Part shown: one piece after another, positions 19,121 through 28,811 of the stretch
Numbering within the stretch: position 1 is the stretch's first letter
Layout: the number at the start of each line of letters is the position of its first letter
From: Branchiostoma floridae
Taxonomy: Eukaryota; Chordata; Leptocardii; Amphioxiformes; Branchiostomatidae
Length of the DNA stretch: 35,328 nucleotides
Assembly (NCBI RefSeq): GCF_000003815.2
Contig: NC_049986.1
Coordinates: 21,736,418 to 21,771,745, forward strand
Direction of reading: 5' to 3'
Notes under the pieces: generated by a model
Told to the model about the DNA's origin: nothing
Databases searched by the model: none
The model's input: the letters and a program-made list of their open reading frames with translations, nothing else
Translations under genes and position numbers: made by a program

Positions 19121-19945
19121 ATGGCGACTGGAGCCGCGTCTCATCTGAAACAGGGTAAGGGAGAAGATGGGCAGGATTCTCCCCGTACCCTCAAGTGCAG
19201 TTATTGCGACAAGGAGTTTCGCTTCAAAAGTCGTCTCAACCAACACCAGCGAACTCACACTGGTGAGAGACCGTACATGTGTGGCGAATGTGGAAATCGG
19301 TTTATTCAGCTAGGGCATCTGAAGGGCCACATGAGAACTCACACCGGTGAGAAACCGTACCGATGTGAGGAGTGCAGCAGGCAGTTCATTGGGTTGAGCC
19401 ATCTGAAGATTCATATGCGAACTCACACTGGTGAAGAATCGTACAAGTGTGAAAATTGCAACAGAGGCTTCAGTCGGTCAACTCATCTGAAGACCCACAT
19501 GCGGACTCACACGGGGGAAAATCCCTACAGATGCGAGGAGTGCTGCAAGCAGTTCACCACATTGTCAAATCTAAAGAGTCACGTGCGGACTCACACAGGT
19601 GAGAAGCCGTACAGGTGTGAGGTATGCTGCAAGCAGTTTAGGCAGTCGGGTACCCTGAAAGCACACATGCGGACTCACACTGGGGAGAAACCGTACAAGT
19701 GTGAGAATTGCAGCAAGCATTTTACTGATCTGTCTTCTCTGAAGAAGCACATGCAGACACACACCTGTGAAAAATCGTACAGGTGCGAGGAGTGTGGCAA
19801 GCAGTTTCGTGGCCTGAGTCATCTCAAAAGACACATGCGGACTCACACGGGTGAGAAACCGTACAAGTGTGATGAATGCAGCAGGCGGTTCAGTGATCCG
19901 AGTCATCTAAAACGGCACATTCGGACACACATTATACAAGTGTAA
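19121..19945 (+). CDS. ZF-7: C2H2 zinc-finger protein, 9 fingers
   Basis: A 274-residue protein; ATGGCGACT 19 nt after the acceptor AG at 19100-19101. The leader MATGAASHLKQ plus GKGEDGQDS is followed by nine fingers with complete zinc ligands. Two linkers are non-canonical: TGEESYK before finger 4 and THTCEKSY before finger 8 (Gly replaced by Cys). The tail IIQV arises where the linker GGTGAGAAACC of the next finger has been deleted, and finger sequence continues in another frame after the stop. It has a full promoter, two candidate first exons and a poly(A) signal, so it is likely expressed with a shortened finger array. Confidence 0.9.
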   Translation: MATGAASHLKQGKGEDGQDSPRTLKCSYCDKEFRFKSRLNQHQRTHTGERPYMCGECGNRFIQLGHLKGHMRTHTGEKPYRCEECSRQFIGLSHLKIHMRTHTGEESYKCENCNRGFSRSTHLKTHMRTHTGENPYRCEECCKQFTTLSNLKSHVRTHTGEKPYRCEVCCKQFRQSGTLKAHMRTHTGEKPYKCENCSKHFTDLSSLKKHMQTHTCEKSYRCEECGKQFRGLSHLKRHMRTHTGEKPYKCDECSRRFSDPSHLKRHIRTHIIQV

Positions 19946-20500
19946 TGGGTGCAGCATACAGTTTCTGAGCTGTATAGTCTGAAAACGCAAGTGAGAAACC
20001 ATACATGTGTAAAAACTGCAAAAAAAAGTTTCAGGCGACTAATATGGGGAGTCATGTGTGGGTAGCAGACACGTGCGAACTCTCATAGATAGAAAGTGGA
20101 AACCTATCAATTCCTACACGTGGAAAGTCATAGAACAGCGACAAATGCCACATATATCTTAAGAATGGAAAAATAGTTTCGACCAATGTAGACAATCTTC
20201 ATATGGTTAAACACTCAGACGTACCTTAGTATAGTATAGTATTACAGACATTATGTTTGATGTAAAGGTGTTATGTTTTATAGTTTTCTACCAAGACACT
20301 TAAATTTTCACTGATCACAGTAAATGCATAGATCTGCTGTAGATTCTAAGCGTTTGGAATTTGTTATGGAAACATGTTAGATGTAGATGTTGCTAGCTAT
20401 TGTTTGCCTTCATTATCTGCTGTAAGCTTCTAGAGATTTGTAGACTTTCGGCATCTTAGTTTCTTTAATAAACTAAATACACGTTATGTTTTGGTTTGTT
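19946..20500 (+). terminator. ZF-7 3' region: relic fingers and poly(A) signal
   Basis: In a shifted frame TACAAGTGT...TGCAGCATACAGTTT gives a recognisable YKCNGCSIQF finger start, followed by a more decayed one near 19995-20060 (AGAAACCATACATGTGT). AATAAA at 20467-20472 lies in the conserved 3' block (GATGTTGCTAGCTATTGT, GTTTGCCTTCATTATCTGCT). Confidence 0.65.
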
Positions 20501-20559
20501 GTCTTTTTAGTTATAGGTTATTTGTTTTTCCTACAGAACCTGTATGATTTTTCTCTATG

Positions 20560-20925
20560 GAAACATCACATTTGTTTCAAACCTACCGAACCGGTTTTAT
20601 GCAGTCGAGAAAAAAGTCCTCGACGAAAGTCAGTGAGCATTGTCTGAAACGGATCGTTTGCAAATTTATCCAGTTGCATGAGGAGATGCTTTTTTTTATT
20701 GAGGATCTCATTACCTGGATGTCTAAACTTCAGCGACGGAAAGAAGTAAAAGTAGGGGTTGACAAAACTGATATCCAATGTGGAAAGTCGGGACATTGGT
20801 GACAGTAAGCTACATCGGAAGACGCTGCGTATAGTCTGGTATAGCACTTGGATCAGGAAATACGCCGTTCTTTTGACATTCGCGAAGTTTGTAACTTGTA
20901 TTTCATCACACACACACAAACAAAC
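20560..20925 (+). repeat. Promoter fragment and unrecognised open segment before ZF-8
   Basis: CTACCGAACCGGTTTTATGC at about 20582-20602 is a promoter fragment with no TATA box. It continues into a stretch open for about 80 codons on plus that ends near 20802 with QCGKSGHW, resembling half a CCHC knuckle; related sequence follows ZF-5 (VQCGKLGQW). Too little remains to name. A short (CA)n run ends near 20920, where distal exon 1a sequence resumes with donor CACCG|GTAAG at 20930. Confidence 0.35.
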
Positions 20926-20965
20926 ACCGGTAAGACCTTTGTCTAATGTTGTCTGGTTTCCCGTT

Positions 20966-21172
20966 ATGCAAATCAGCACATGTAACATCAGGGTACTTCT
21001 ATTTGTTTCGCTGTCAAGTACAACCTGCCGCACCGGTTTTCCTTCCATCCAGTCACTATATAAATGTGTCACTGACCACTCTGTCACTACCGTCAGTACC
21101 GACCCTGAAGCCGTGAGGACTTGTGTCGCCGTGAAAACTCCGTGCAGTACTTTGGAGCATCATCGAATCTCG
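20966..21172 (+). promoter_or_regulatory. ZF-8 core promoter and noncoding exon 1
   Basis: Octamer at 20966-20973, CACCGGTT (one mismatch) at 21031-21038, TATATAAA at 21057-21064, two initiator-like sites (TCACTA, A at 21086; TCAGTA, A at 21095), donor GTAAGTAC starting at 21173. Octamer-to-TATA spacing is 91 bp. Confidence 0.73.
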
Positions 21173-21279
21173 GTAAGTACAATGGTTTGTTTTCTGAGTA
21201 AAAACAGAGGTTAACATCACTCCCTGGGATAACTTATATATAGAATACAACACGGTGCATTCCGTATCACCCGAGGTAT

Positions 21280-21341
21280 CAGCCCTCCCGCGGGTCGGAT
21301 CACCCGAAGGCCGGAGGGTGATCCGACCCGCGGGAGGGCTG
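21280..21341. repeat. Perfect 26-bp inverted repeat in ZF-8 intron
   Basis: Arms 21280-21305 and 21316-21341 are exact reverse complements, very GC-rich, with a 10-nt loop GAAGGCCGGA. It stands out from the AT-rich intron. It lies inside about 370 bases (21250-21620) not seen in the other introns, perhaps an inserted element. Confidence 0.85.
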
Positions 21342-21794
21342 GGACCGATGTCATACCCACCTGAGAAAACCCATGTTTTGATGCGAAATGCGCCAGAAGT
21401 TGAACAAATTTGGTGCCCTAGAACAAAATGTGTTGCAACAGCAATGTTCCAACGTCCGAATCAGGTATTCGAATTGCCAACAGTGCCGTATTCGGCCCGT
21501 TCAAATTGGTTCAATTTACTCGAAGAAAGCCCATGTGATACGCATTTCGAACCTGTGCGATACGGAAAGTACGGCCCGGTCCGGAACACCCGTATCGAAC
21601 GTTTTCGCGTCACAGGTATGACATAAGCAGTATTACATCACGTCTAATTGAAACATTCTAACTCTCGTACAGTTATCTGGGAGGTTTTGCATGCTTTGAT
21701 AATGTTCCTATGAAATCGAGTATAGATAATTTTAGGAGGATGAGGTTTTCGTAGTTTTACGTCAACATTTCGACTCGAAAGCTACATTGTCATG

Positions 21795-21900
21795 TCCCTC
21801 AGAGATTTTGTCTGATCTCTCCTGATGAAGATCAGGGTGTCTATTCCGTACTCCGCTGTGTTCTGTAACCAAACACAACTTTCGAAAGGCGCTCCGAAGA
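21795..21900 (+). promoter_or_regulatory. Octamer-like intronic block of ZF-8
   Basis: Recurrent block: CAGAGATTTTGTCTGATCTC, then a degraded octamer (GATGAAGATCAGGG), CTATTCCGTACTCC, AACCAAACACAACTTTC. No TATA box. The following 190 bases (21900-22090) match nothing else that I noticed. Confidence 0.35.
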
Positions 21901-22269
21901 ACTCTTTGCCCGGAAACATCGCGGAACAGAAACATTGGCCTACAGTAAGAGTTTACTTTATTGATTTATTGCCGTTTCCCCGTTATACTGAGCGGGGCTC
22001 ACTCACCCTATTAGAGTCTTCTGATCTGAGTTTGGTGAGGTCGGAGTTGGAGACCGATAATTAAGTTATTTGATACTGCGTTCCAAATACCCCGTGTAAG
22101 TATGTTCAGCACCTTATTTTTATTACGAACGCTCAGAAGTCAAATAATGTGTTCCGGTATATTTTTTGTAGACAAACAATTGAATTTTCAATCTCTTATC
22201 TTGTTCCACCGTGTTAATAAGTTGTTTTCTCTATCTCTTTATCATTGCAGGATCTGGAGTTTGACCAAC

Positions 22270-22914
22270 ATGGCGACTGGAACCGGATCTCATCTGACAC
22301 AAGGGGAAGGAAAGGATGGACAGGATTCTCCCCATACCCACAAGTGCAGCTATTGCGACAAGGAGTTTCGTTTCAAAAGTAAGCTCAACGAACATCTGCG
22401 AACTCACACCGGTGAGAGACCATACCAGTGTGGTGAATGCGGGAAACGGTTTAGTCAGCTGTCGAATCTGAAAAAACACCTGCGAACTCACACTGGTGAG
22501 AAGCCGTACAAGTGCGAGGCTTGCAGCAAGCAGTTCAGTCAGCTGAATACTTTGAAGACACACATCCGAACCCACACAGGCGAGAACCCATACACGTGTG
22601 AACAATGCAGCAAGCAGTTCACCACACTGTCAGATCTAAAGAGGCACATGCGGACTCACACAGGTGAGAAACCTTACACGTGCGAGGCATGCAGCAAGCA
22701 GTTCAGTCAACTGTATACTTTGAAGACACACATCCGAACCCACACAGGCGAGAATCCGTACACGTGCGAACAATGCAGCAAGCAGTTCACTAAGCTGTCA
22801 GATCTAAAGAGGCACATGCGGACTCACACAGGTGAGAAACCGTACACGTGCGAGGCATGCAGCAAGCAGTTCAGTGACCAGGGAAATCTGAAGAAACACA
22901 TGCGGACTCACTGA
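22270..22914 (+). CDS. ZF-8: C2H2 zinc-finger protein, 7 fingers with a duplicated pair
   Basis: A 214-residue protein; ATGGCGACT 19 nt after the acceptor AG at 22249-22250. The leader MATGTGSHLTQ plus GEGKDGQDS is followed by seven intact fingers. Fingers 3-4 and 5-6 are a tandem duplication with a 168-bp period (22514-22681 and 22682-22849). The two copies differ in protein at only two residues, both at DNA-contact helix positions. The frame ends abruptly after the last histidine: GGACTCAC-TGA, where paralogues have ACTCACACTGG, so a 2-nt deletion and a base change created the stop at 22912-22914. Downstream finger sequence is further deleted. Promoter and poly(A) signal are intact. Confidence 0.9.
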   Translation: MATGTGSHLTQGEGKDGQDSPHTHKCSYCDKEFRFKSKLNEHLRTHTGERPYQCGECGKRFSQLSNLKKHLRTHTGEKPYKCEACSKQFSQLNTLKTHIRTHTGENPYTCEQCSKQFTTLSDLKRHMRTHTGEKPYTCEACSKQFSQLYTLKTHIRTHTGENPYTCEQCSKQFTKLSDLKRHMRTHTGEKPYTCEACSKQFSDQGNLKKHMRTH

Positions 22915-23440
22915 CGAGAAACCGGACAGGTGTAAACAATACAGCAGAAGTGTGTCAGTTCTTTACAAAGGCAAAGTTGGCCTATGATTTACCGTTTTAA
23001 TTCAGCACTGTACTCACTGCATGACTCGACTGTAAAAAAATAACGGTAACTGAATTACATGTACATCATTATAGTTAATCTTAAGCTTGCCACGTCACGT
23101 ACTTGATTGAAAATAGAAGCGTTGTTGGAAAACGGTTGTGGGGTGTCTGGACACTAGTGACAAAAAGGCGGCAAAATGTCACTGGAGATAGCTTTCCGAC
23201 ATCGGTATTAGTTTTAGTTACTAGTACTCAGGTTCTTTTTAACATTTAATACGTCACTTTAATCGCTGTAAATACACAAGATCCTTGGCGTTTTGAAATA
23301 GCTTCGGAAACACGTTAGTTATATGGATTTTTGCTATGTATTGTTTGCCTTTATGATATGCTGTACGATGTTAGAGATTTGTTATATTTCCGCTCTCAGT
23401 TTCCTCAATAAACTAAAATGTGAATGTGTTTTTCATGTTG
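22915..23440 (+). terminator. ZF-8 3' region and poly(A) signal
   Basis: About 50 bases after the stop are the start and end of a terminal finger with its middle deleted (CGAGAAACCGGACAGGTGT ... GTGTCAGTTC). AATAAA at 23407-23412 in TTTCCTCAATAAACTAAAAT, with the conserved 3' block upstream. Confidence 0.7.
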
Positions 23441-23519
23441 TATCTTATCTTCTTCCTCACCACAACACCTTTATGGTTTTCCTGAAAATTATCTCACATA
23501 GATAACATTAGTTTTCTAG

Positions 23520-23930
23520 TGAAGTAAAAACTACCGAACCTGCATTATGCACCCGCTACGGACAACGTCACCAACGAAGATCTCATGACCTGCTGACCGA
23601 AAACGAAATCTAGCGTTTGGATGTTTAATGTGGAACGTTTGGACAATAGCGACAGTAAATTACATGTGAACACGACGCCGTTAGTATCACGTAAAGGCGT
23701 CTAGTCTTTAGCACAGTAAACGATTGGGCTCTATTTGTATGAGTTGCTGGAATTGTGATTGTCACTTTATATACGTCGCTGTAGATATACAAGAATCGTC
23801 AGCGTTTAGAATTAGTTGAAGCTGCATGTGGGCTGCTACAGATTTGTGAAATTTCCGCAATCAAGTTTTGTAACTAAATTAAAATACGTTATTGGCATTA
23901 ACCTTTATTATCTTGTTTGCCAAGTGCACC
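23520..23930 (+). repeat. Relic 3' end of a lost array member
   Basis: Starts with a degraded promoter box (CTACCGAACCTGCATTATGC), continues with the GCACCCGCTACGGACAACGT block and then matches the ZF-5 3' region closely (ACACGACGCCGTT, CACGTAAAGGCGTCTAGTCT, CGATTGGGCTCT). Its poly(A) signal is lost (GTAACTAAATTAAAAT where ZF-5 has GTAAATAAATTAAAAC). No coding exon remains. Confidence 0.6.
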
Positions 23931-24015
23931 TTTTATACATTTGTAGTAGAATCTTGTCTGAATTGCCTCAATGCACATGTAACAAACTAGCCTCTACCAG
24001 GTCCACATATCACTG

Positions 24016-25124
24016 TCAATTCGAAAGAGCACTTGCACTGATCTAACTCATTCTTATATTATTAATTTTGAAAGAAGATCAGACAAAGAAATGTTTTTAA
24101 TACATGCGTCGGGGCTTGATCTAGAAAAGGATGATTTTTCAATCGATAACGTAAAATAACACACGCCTCCCTTTAGATATACCGGAATTTGACATACTCG
24201 ACACACGTTTTCAAAAATTTCTACTTGGTGTTCATTCAAAATCATCTAACGACGGCGTGCGAGGAGAGTTAGGAACTTTTCCAATTATAATATCTACTAG
24301 AATTCAGTTCATTAAATACTGGCACCGTTTGGTAAACTTATCTGAGGACTCTCTGCTTCGCGATGCATACAATACTGTACTTACTGACAATCAAGACTGG
24401 ATTAATCATGTTAAGGACATTCTCTGTTACCATGGCTTGGGACACATATGGATGAAACCTGAGGCTTATAATGTAGATTATATTGTCAACCAACTGCGCC
24501 TCCGGCTACAAGATACATATATACAGTATTGGTTTAATTCTATTGAAAACAATTCAAAACTGTCTTTTCTGAGCAAGTCAAAAGAATGTTATGAACAAGA
24601 AAGATACCTTTATGATATAGATAATTTTGAAATTCGAAAAGCGATAACTCAGTTAAGAATCAGAAGCCATAAATTGAATATTGAAACAGGCAGATATTAC
24701 AATGTAGCCCCTGACCAAAGGTTCTGCCCTTTCTGTCCAAAGCATATTGAAGATGAATTTCACTTTTTAATGGAATGTTCTAAATACACTATTTTACGTA
24801 ATGAGCTATTCACATTTCTAGAATCTATTACAGCAGATTTCAAGAACCTCGATGCTAAAAACAGATTTGTATATATCTTTATAACTCCCATAATGCAAAG
24901 TTAGGCAAATATATCAAAGACTGCTTTGTTATTAGAAAGAATAATGAAAGCCATGATTAGCCCAACTCGATTGTAACATTATACAAAAAATGTATCTTGT
25001 TTTAGCCCTTTTTGTTATGTTAATAAGGATGTTAAGTCTTATTCTATACACCTATTTTGTACTTTGTGTAATAGTTGTTGCCATACATTGTACCATGTAC
25101 AAATGTCGTGCAATAAAGTTCTTC
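24016..25124 (+). mobile_element. 5'-truncated LINE (non-LTR retrotransposon)
   Basis: An insertion of about 1.1 kb flanked by the 8-bp direct repeat TATCACTG (24008-24015 and 25125-25132). The uninterrupted site is visible in the ZF-6 unit near 14731 (CACATATCACTGGGAAA). The element has only the C-terminal part of a reverse-transcriptase polyprotein, a short 3' UTR, and ends GTGCAATAAAGTTCTTC with no poly(A) tail. Loss of the 5' end fits target-primed reverse transcription. By its C-terminal zinc-ligand motif I would place it in the broad CR1/L2-like group; the exact clade is unsure. Confidence 0.8.
24155..24904 (+). pseudogene. C-terminal fragment of LINE ORF2
   Basis: Open frame of about 249 codons with no start of its own. 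It carries FQKFLLGVHSKSSNDGVRGE near the beginning and, near the end, CPFCPKHIEDEFHFLMEC, a C-x2-C-x7-H-x4-C pattern typical of the region after the reverse-transcriptase domain in many animal LINEs, ending ITPIMQS. The polymerase catalytic motifs and endonuclease are missing, so it cannot move itself. The frame has no internal stops, suggesting a fairly recent insertion. Confidence 0.75.
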
Positions 25125-25224
25125 TATCACTGGGAAATTGTCGAAATAAACAGAAAACGCGCCACAGGAGGTAGCTGGCCCAAAGTGAGTACTTCGTCTT
25201 TGTCGCTGTGCTATAATCGTTATG

Positions 25225-25650
25225 ACGCGGGTACATAAAATAGTACGGATAAACTTGTTGAAGGAGAGGCAAAAAGCCTTATTTGAGGGGCAGCCAGATA
25301 TAACCTGTCCTACGTGGTCACGGAAGGTGTCGACTCTGAGACTGCATGGTTTGGATTGTGAAAGTTTTCTATTTCGTGTATAAATGCGCCACATTACGCA
25401 ACTACCTGTCTAGCGTGAGCCGGCTGCAGTTCTGTGACCTCCACAGAGGGGCATTTCAAAGAGGGCGTGAGAAGACGATATGCCGACAGGATTTTTTTGT
25501 TTTTTAATATTTTGTGGCTTGTACCTTCAACTCAAACATATCCGATTTTGGTATTCCAAAAGTGCACCCTACTATATTTTTAATGCGTCGAAGCCAGCCA
25601 CCTTGAGGCCCTTAACTATAGAAATCCCCATAGGCCGAAAACTGTGTTCT
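25225..25650. other. Unrecognised segment replacing distal exon 1a in the first ZF-9 unit
   Basis: The ZF-6 unit has about 130 bases of distal promoter at this place (GGTAATCAGG...GGGGAC); here there are about 430 unrelated bases, and similarity resumes at TTGATCATCCCTCTTCTTTT. The segment contains TATAAATG near 25379 but no convincing gene. The equivalent of the distal donor is destroyed (CTCTGCTTAG near 25731). Confidence 0.4.
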
Positions 25651-25771
25651 GCTACCTTGATCATCCCTCTTCTTTTGAGGCGTTTTTAAATAGTATTCAA
25701 CGCTTTATTGGCTCAACAACTATTCCCAAACTCTGCTTAGACCTTTGTCTCATGTTGTCTGGTTCCCCGTT

Positions 25772-26143
25772 ATGCAAATCAGCACATGTATTAAACATCT
25801 GGCTACTTCCCTTTGTTTCGTTGTGTAGTACAACCTTAGACTCTACCAGGCGTCGTGGATCGGTGGTCTAATTGTAGAAATTGGACAAATAGAATCTATA
25901 GTACGCTTGGGGAGTTAGCCGGCCAGAAGAGTACGTTTCCTCACCACGAGTGGTGAGGATAATGATTCTACCGATCCACGCAGCCTGGTAGAGGCTAGTA
26001 CAACCTGTCGAACCGGTTTCACCCGTCATCAAGCAATATAAATGTGTCATTGACCGCTCTATCAGCACTGACCACTCGATCTGTCAGTACTGACTCTGCA
26101 GCCGCGAGGGTGTGTGTCGACCGTGGGGTATCAGCGTATCTCG
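25772..26143 (+). promoter_or_regulatory. ZF-9 promoter 1 and noncoding exon 1, split by a MITE
   Basis: Octamer at 25772-25779, then a 161-bp insertion, then AACCGGTT at 26011-26018, AATATAAA at 26035-26042, initiator-like TCAGTA with A at 26086, donor GTAAGTA starting at 26144. Octamer-to-TATA is 263 bp; removing insertion and target duplication (170 bp) restores 93 bp, the array value. No coding exon follows before the next promoter, so it is either an alternative promoter for ZF-9 or the remains of a lost unit. Confidence 0.65.
25837..25997. mobile_element. 161-bp MITE inside ZF-9 promoter 1
   Basis: Terminal inverted repeats TAGACTCTACCAGGC / TAGCCTCTACCAGGC (continuing imperfectly into GTGGATCGGT) with flanking GTACAACCT at 25828-25836 and 25998-26006, a 9-bp target duplication (up to 11 bp if shared bases are counted). 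An internal palindrome CCTCACCAC-GA-GTGGTGAGG lies at 25939-25958. Related sequence (CTACCAGG...GTAGAAATT..ACAAATA) heads other units near 14712 and 31979. No transposase; family undetermined. Confidence 0.75.
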
Positions 26144-26353
26144 GTAAGTACTGACCATGATTTTGGTTCTCTGTGTAATCCTATAACGGAGACAGTTATC
26201 CGGATGGTTTTGCATGGTATGATTTTTTTAAGTATAGAAAATTTTTATTCAAACCTGAATACTTTTGTGCTAGTCTGTCCTAATCATTCAACAGTGCCTA
26301 GCTAGCAGACAGTCCAGGATTTTTTTTATGTGTTGATGTATTCATTGGCATCA

Positions 26354-27115
26354 ATCGTGCAAACGACTGGACGGGTCACATTGAGAGCACTTCCTTATTG
26401 TTTTACCATGGAAAGGAAAATCGGCAGTTTGATTTATTATCGTTGTTTGCCAAGTCGTTTCATTGAAAGATTAACACATCTTAGTCTTGACTTTTACCAT
26501 CGGAAGTGGTGACACCTGATTCAGCTTGACGGCCATTTTTGACAGCGTTAGTCAGATCGGTTCTCTTCATTCTTCAGTTTGAAGCCGATTCAACGCTTTA
26601 TTGATCCAACCTCGATACCTCCACACATACCTTGTGTCTTGTGTTGTCTGATTCCCTTATGCAAATCAGAATGTGTATCGTGGTGCTTTTCTTTGTTTCC
26701 CGATGAAGCAAAACCTGCCGAACCGGTTTTATTTATCGTGCAAACGACTGGACGGGTCACATTGAGAGCACTTCCTTATTGTTTTACCATGGAAAGGAAA
26801 ATCGGCAGTTTGATTTATTATCGTTGTTTGCCAAGTCGTTTCATTGAAAGATTAACACATCTTAGTCTTGACTTTTACCATCGGAAGTGGTGACACCTGA
26901 TTCAGCTTGACGGCCATTTTTGACAGCGTTAGTCAGATCGGTTCTCTTCATTCTTCAGTTTGAAGCCGATTCAACGCTTTATTGATCCAACCTCGATACC
27001 TCCACACATACCTTGTGTCTTGTGTTGTCTGATTCCCTTATGCAAATCAGAATGTGTATCGTGGTGCTTTTCTTTGTTTCCCGATGAAGCAAAACCTGCC
27101 GAACCGGTTTTATTG
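26354..27115 (+). repeat. Identical 381-bp tandem duplication of promoter sequence
   Basis: 26354-26734 and 26735-27115 appear identical by reading. Each copy carries GCCATTTTTGACAGCG, the CGCTTTATTGATCC exon-1a segment (donor lost), an octamer (26659-26666 and 27040-27047) and AACCGGTT (26721-26728 and 27102-27109). The junction falls directly after AACCGGTTTTATT. The identity means a very recent event, or an assembly artefact. Confidence 0.9.
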
Positions 27116-27252
27116 ACCCACTCAGTCACCATATAATCCCGTCATGACTGCTCTGTACTTGTCAGTACCGACCCTGCAGCCGTGAGGACCTGTGTCGCCG
27201 TGAGTAACTGTGCAGTACACTTTAGAGATCTTTGGAGTATCAGCATATCTCT
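27116..27252 (+). promoter_or_regulatory. ZF-9 promoter 2, TATA region and noncoding exon 1
   Basis: Downstream of the doubled octamer/AACCGGTT modules: ATATAAT at 27131-27137 (weaker TATA), initiator-like TCAGTA with A at 27164, and a donor changed from CTCG|GTAAGTAC to CTCT|GTATGTAC at 27253. The donor keeps GT but loses two consensus bases, so splicing may be less efficient. The intron to 27699 shows no block with an octamer. Confidence 0.65.
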
Positions 27253-27718
27253 GTATGTACATTGTGACATTTTGTACTAAGCACGTTTTTTTCTATATTT
27301 ATTCATCGATGACCATAAGTATATGGTAATGAAGTAACTATAATCCTTTATAGATTCAACAGAAAATTAAAGAAAACATCACTTTTCCGATGGGTCTCTT
27401 CAAGCAATTTGTTGCCTAGTTCCAAGAATTCGAAAATCTGGAATAAGTAACTGGCAATTTTGCAAGTTGTTGATTTTAGAATATTGGTCGGATAACAATG
27501 AAGTCGTTATGTCAACTGAGTAGATCTTACATATAAAAGGAGACAGCAACTGGATCTGGAGTTTAAATAATGACATGTAAAGTTTATATGTATTGACATG
27601 TTGTTGTTGACGGATATGCTTTTTCAATAGAAAATATTCCAAACTCGTATCTTGTTGCATTGTGTTAATTAGTTGCTTCCTTTCTGTCTAGTCTTGCAGC
27701 CCTTGGAGTTTGACCAAC

Positions 27719-28384
27719 ATGACGACTATAGCAGGATCTCATCTGACAAAAGAAGTCAGAGAGAACGGAAAGTATTCTCCTCGTGCCTACAAGTGCAGCC
27801 ATTGTGACAAGGAGTTTCGCTTCAAAAGTAAGCTCAACCAACACCTGCGAACTCACACTGGTGAGAGACCATACCAGTGTGATGAATGCGGTAAGCGGTT
27901 TGCTCAACTGGGAAATCTGAAGACACACATTCGGACTCACACAGAGGAAAAACCGTACCGATGTCAGGAGTGCAGCAAGCAGTTCAGCTACCTGAGTTAT
28001 CTAAAACGACACATTCGGACTCATTCTGGTGAAAAACCGTACAAGTGTGAGGAATGCGGCAAACAGTTCGTTAATTTGTCAAATCTAAAGGATCACATGC
28101 GAACCCACACTGGTGAAAAGCCTTACAAGTGTGAACATTGCAACAAAAACTTCAGTAGGTCAAGTGATCTAAAGAGGCACATGCGGACTCACACAGGCGA
28201 GAAACCGTACAAGTGCGCGGCTTGCAGCAAGCAGTTTAGTCAGCTGGATACTTTGAAGACACACATCCGAACCCACACGGGCGAGAACCCGTACAAGTGC
28301 GAGGAGTGCAGCAAACAGTTCTCTCGGTTATCCAATCTTAAGAGTCACATGCGGACTCACATTGCTAGGAAAGAGCATGTGTGA
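27719..28384 (+). CDS. ZF-9: C2H2 zinc-finger protein, 7 fingers
   Basis: A 221-residue protein. ATG ([11 protein letters not shown]) is 19 nt after the acceptor AG at 27698-27699; exon 2 starts CCCTTGGAG rather than GATCTGGAG. The leader is diverged: [14 protein letters not shown] replaces the usual [14 protein letters not shown] and is less acidic. Seven fingers have complete zinc ligands. One linker reads TEEKP (Gly to Glu) and one SGEKP. The last finger follows a TGENP linker and ends HIARKEHV. Two promoters lie upstream. Apparently intact and probably a nuclear DNA-binding protein. Confidence 0.9.
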   Translation: MTTIAGSHLTKEVRENGKYSPRAYKCSHCDKEFRFKSKLNQHLRTHTGERPYQCDECGKRFAQLGNLKTHIRTHTEEKPYRCQECSKQFSYLSYLKRHIRTHSGEKPYKCEECGKQFVNLSNLKDHMRTHTGEKPYKCEHCNKNFSRSSDLKRHMRTHTGEKPYKCAACSKQFSQLDTLKTHIRTHTGENPYKCEECSKQFSRLSNLKSHMRTHIARKEHV

Positions 28385-28809
28385 AATTAACAGCAGGTTT
28401 TGGCTTAATAATGAGAAACCCTTCTGATCTGACAAAGATGGTATGAAAGTCCAGTACATGTCCCGCTTATCTAAAGATGCTCTCGGGATGTGTGTGTATG
28501 GCGGTGGGGGTGCTTTGTATATTCTACATTGTATCAGTAGACTGGTGCGACCAGTAATAAGTCTAATATCTAGATGACCCATGACGTCGAAATGTTAGTT
28601 AATATAAGAAAGTAAGTTGTTTATTTTCATGTGTCAACTTTAAACGTTTCAGAACTTTTACTTATAGCGCATAGAATTAGTTGTGGCAAATATATCTGCA
28701 AATTGAGTTCTCCAGTCTGAACAGTCTGAAAAGACATGAAGACTCACACTGATAAGTGACACCATGTGTAAAGAAAAAGGACCCCTGACGTGGACTAATT
28801 ACTAGTAGG
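28385..28809 (+). other. ZF-9 3' region with a relic finger
   Basis: Similar to the 3' region of ZF-3 (TCTAGATGACC, GAYGTCGAAATGTTA-TTAATATAAG). Near 28715-28760 the stretch CTGAACAGTCTGAAAAGACA and GACTCACACTGATAAG is the helix and histidine part of a decayed finger. No gene seen. Confidence 0.5.
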
Positions 28810-28811
28810 TA

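Noticed and set aside
20557-20802. 81-codon frame ending QCGKSGHW as a CCHC-knuckle gene
   Set aside because: Only half the knuckle is present, related copies after ZF-5 and ZF-8 contain stops, and the frame starts inside a promoter fragment.
26579-26893. Open frame of 104 codons, with an exact partial repeat of a shorter frame at 26330-26512
   Set aside because: Lies within the 381-bp promoter duplication, so the repetition reflects duplicated noncoding sequence.
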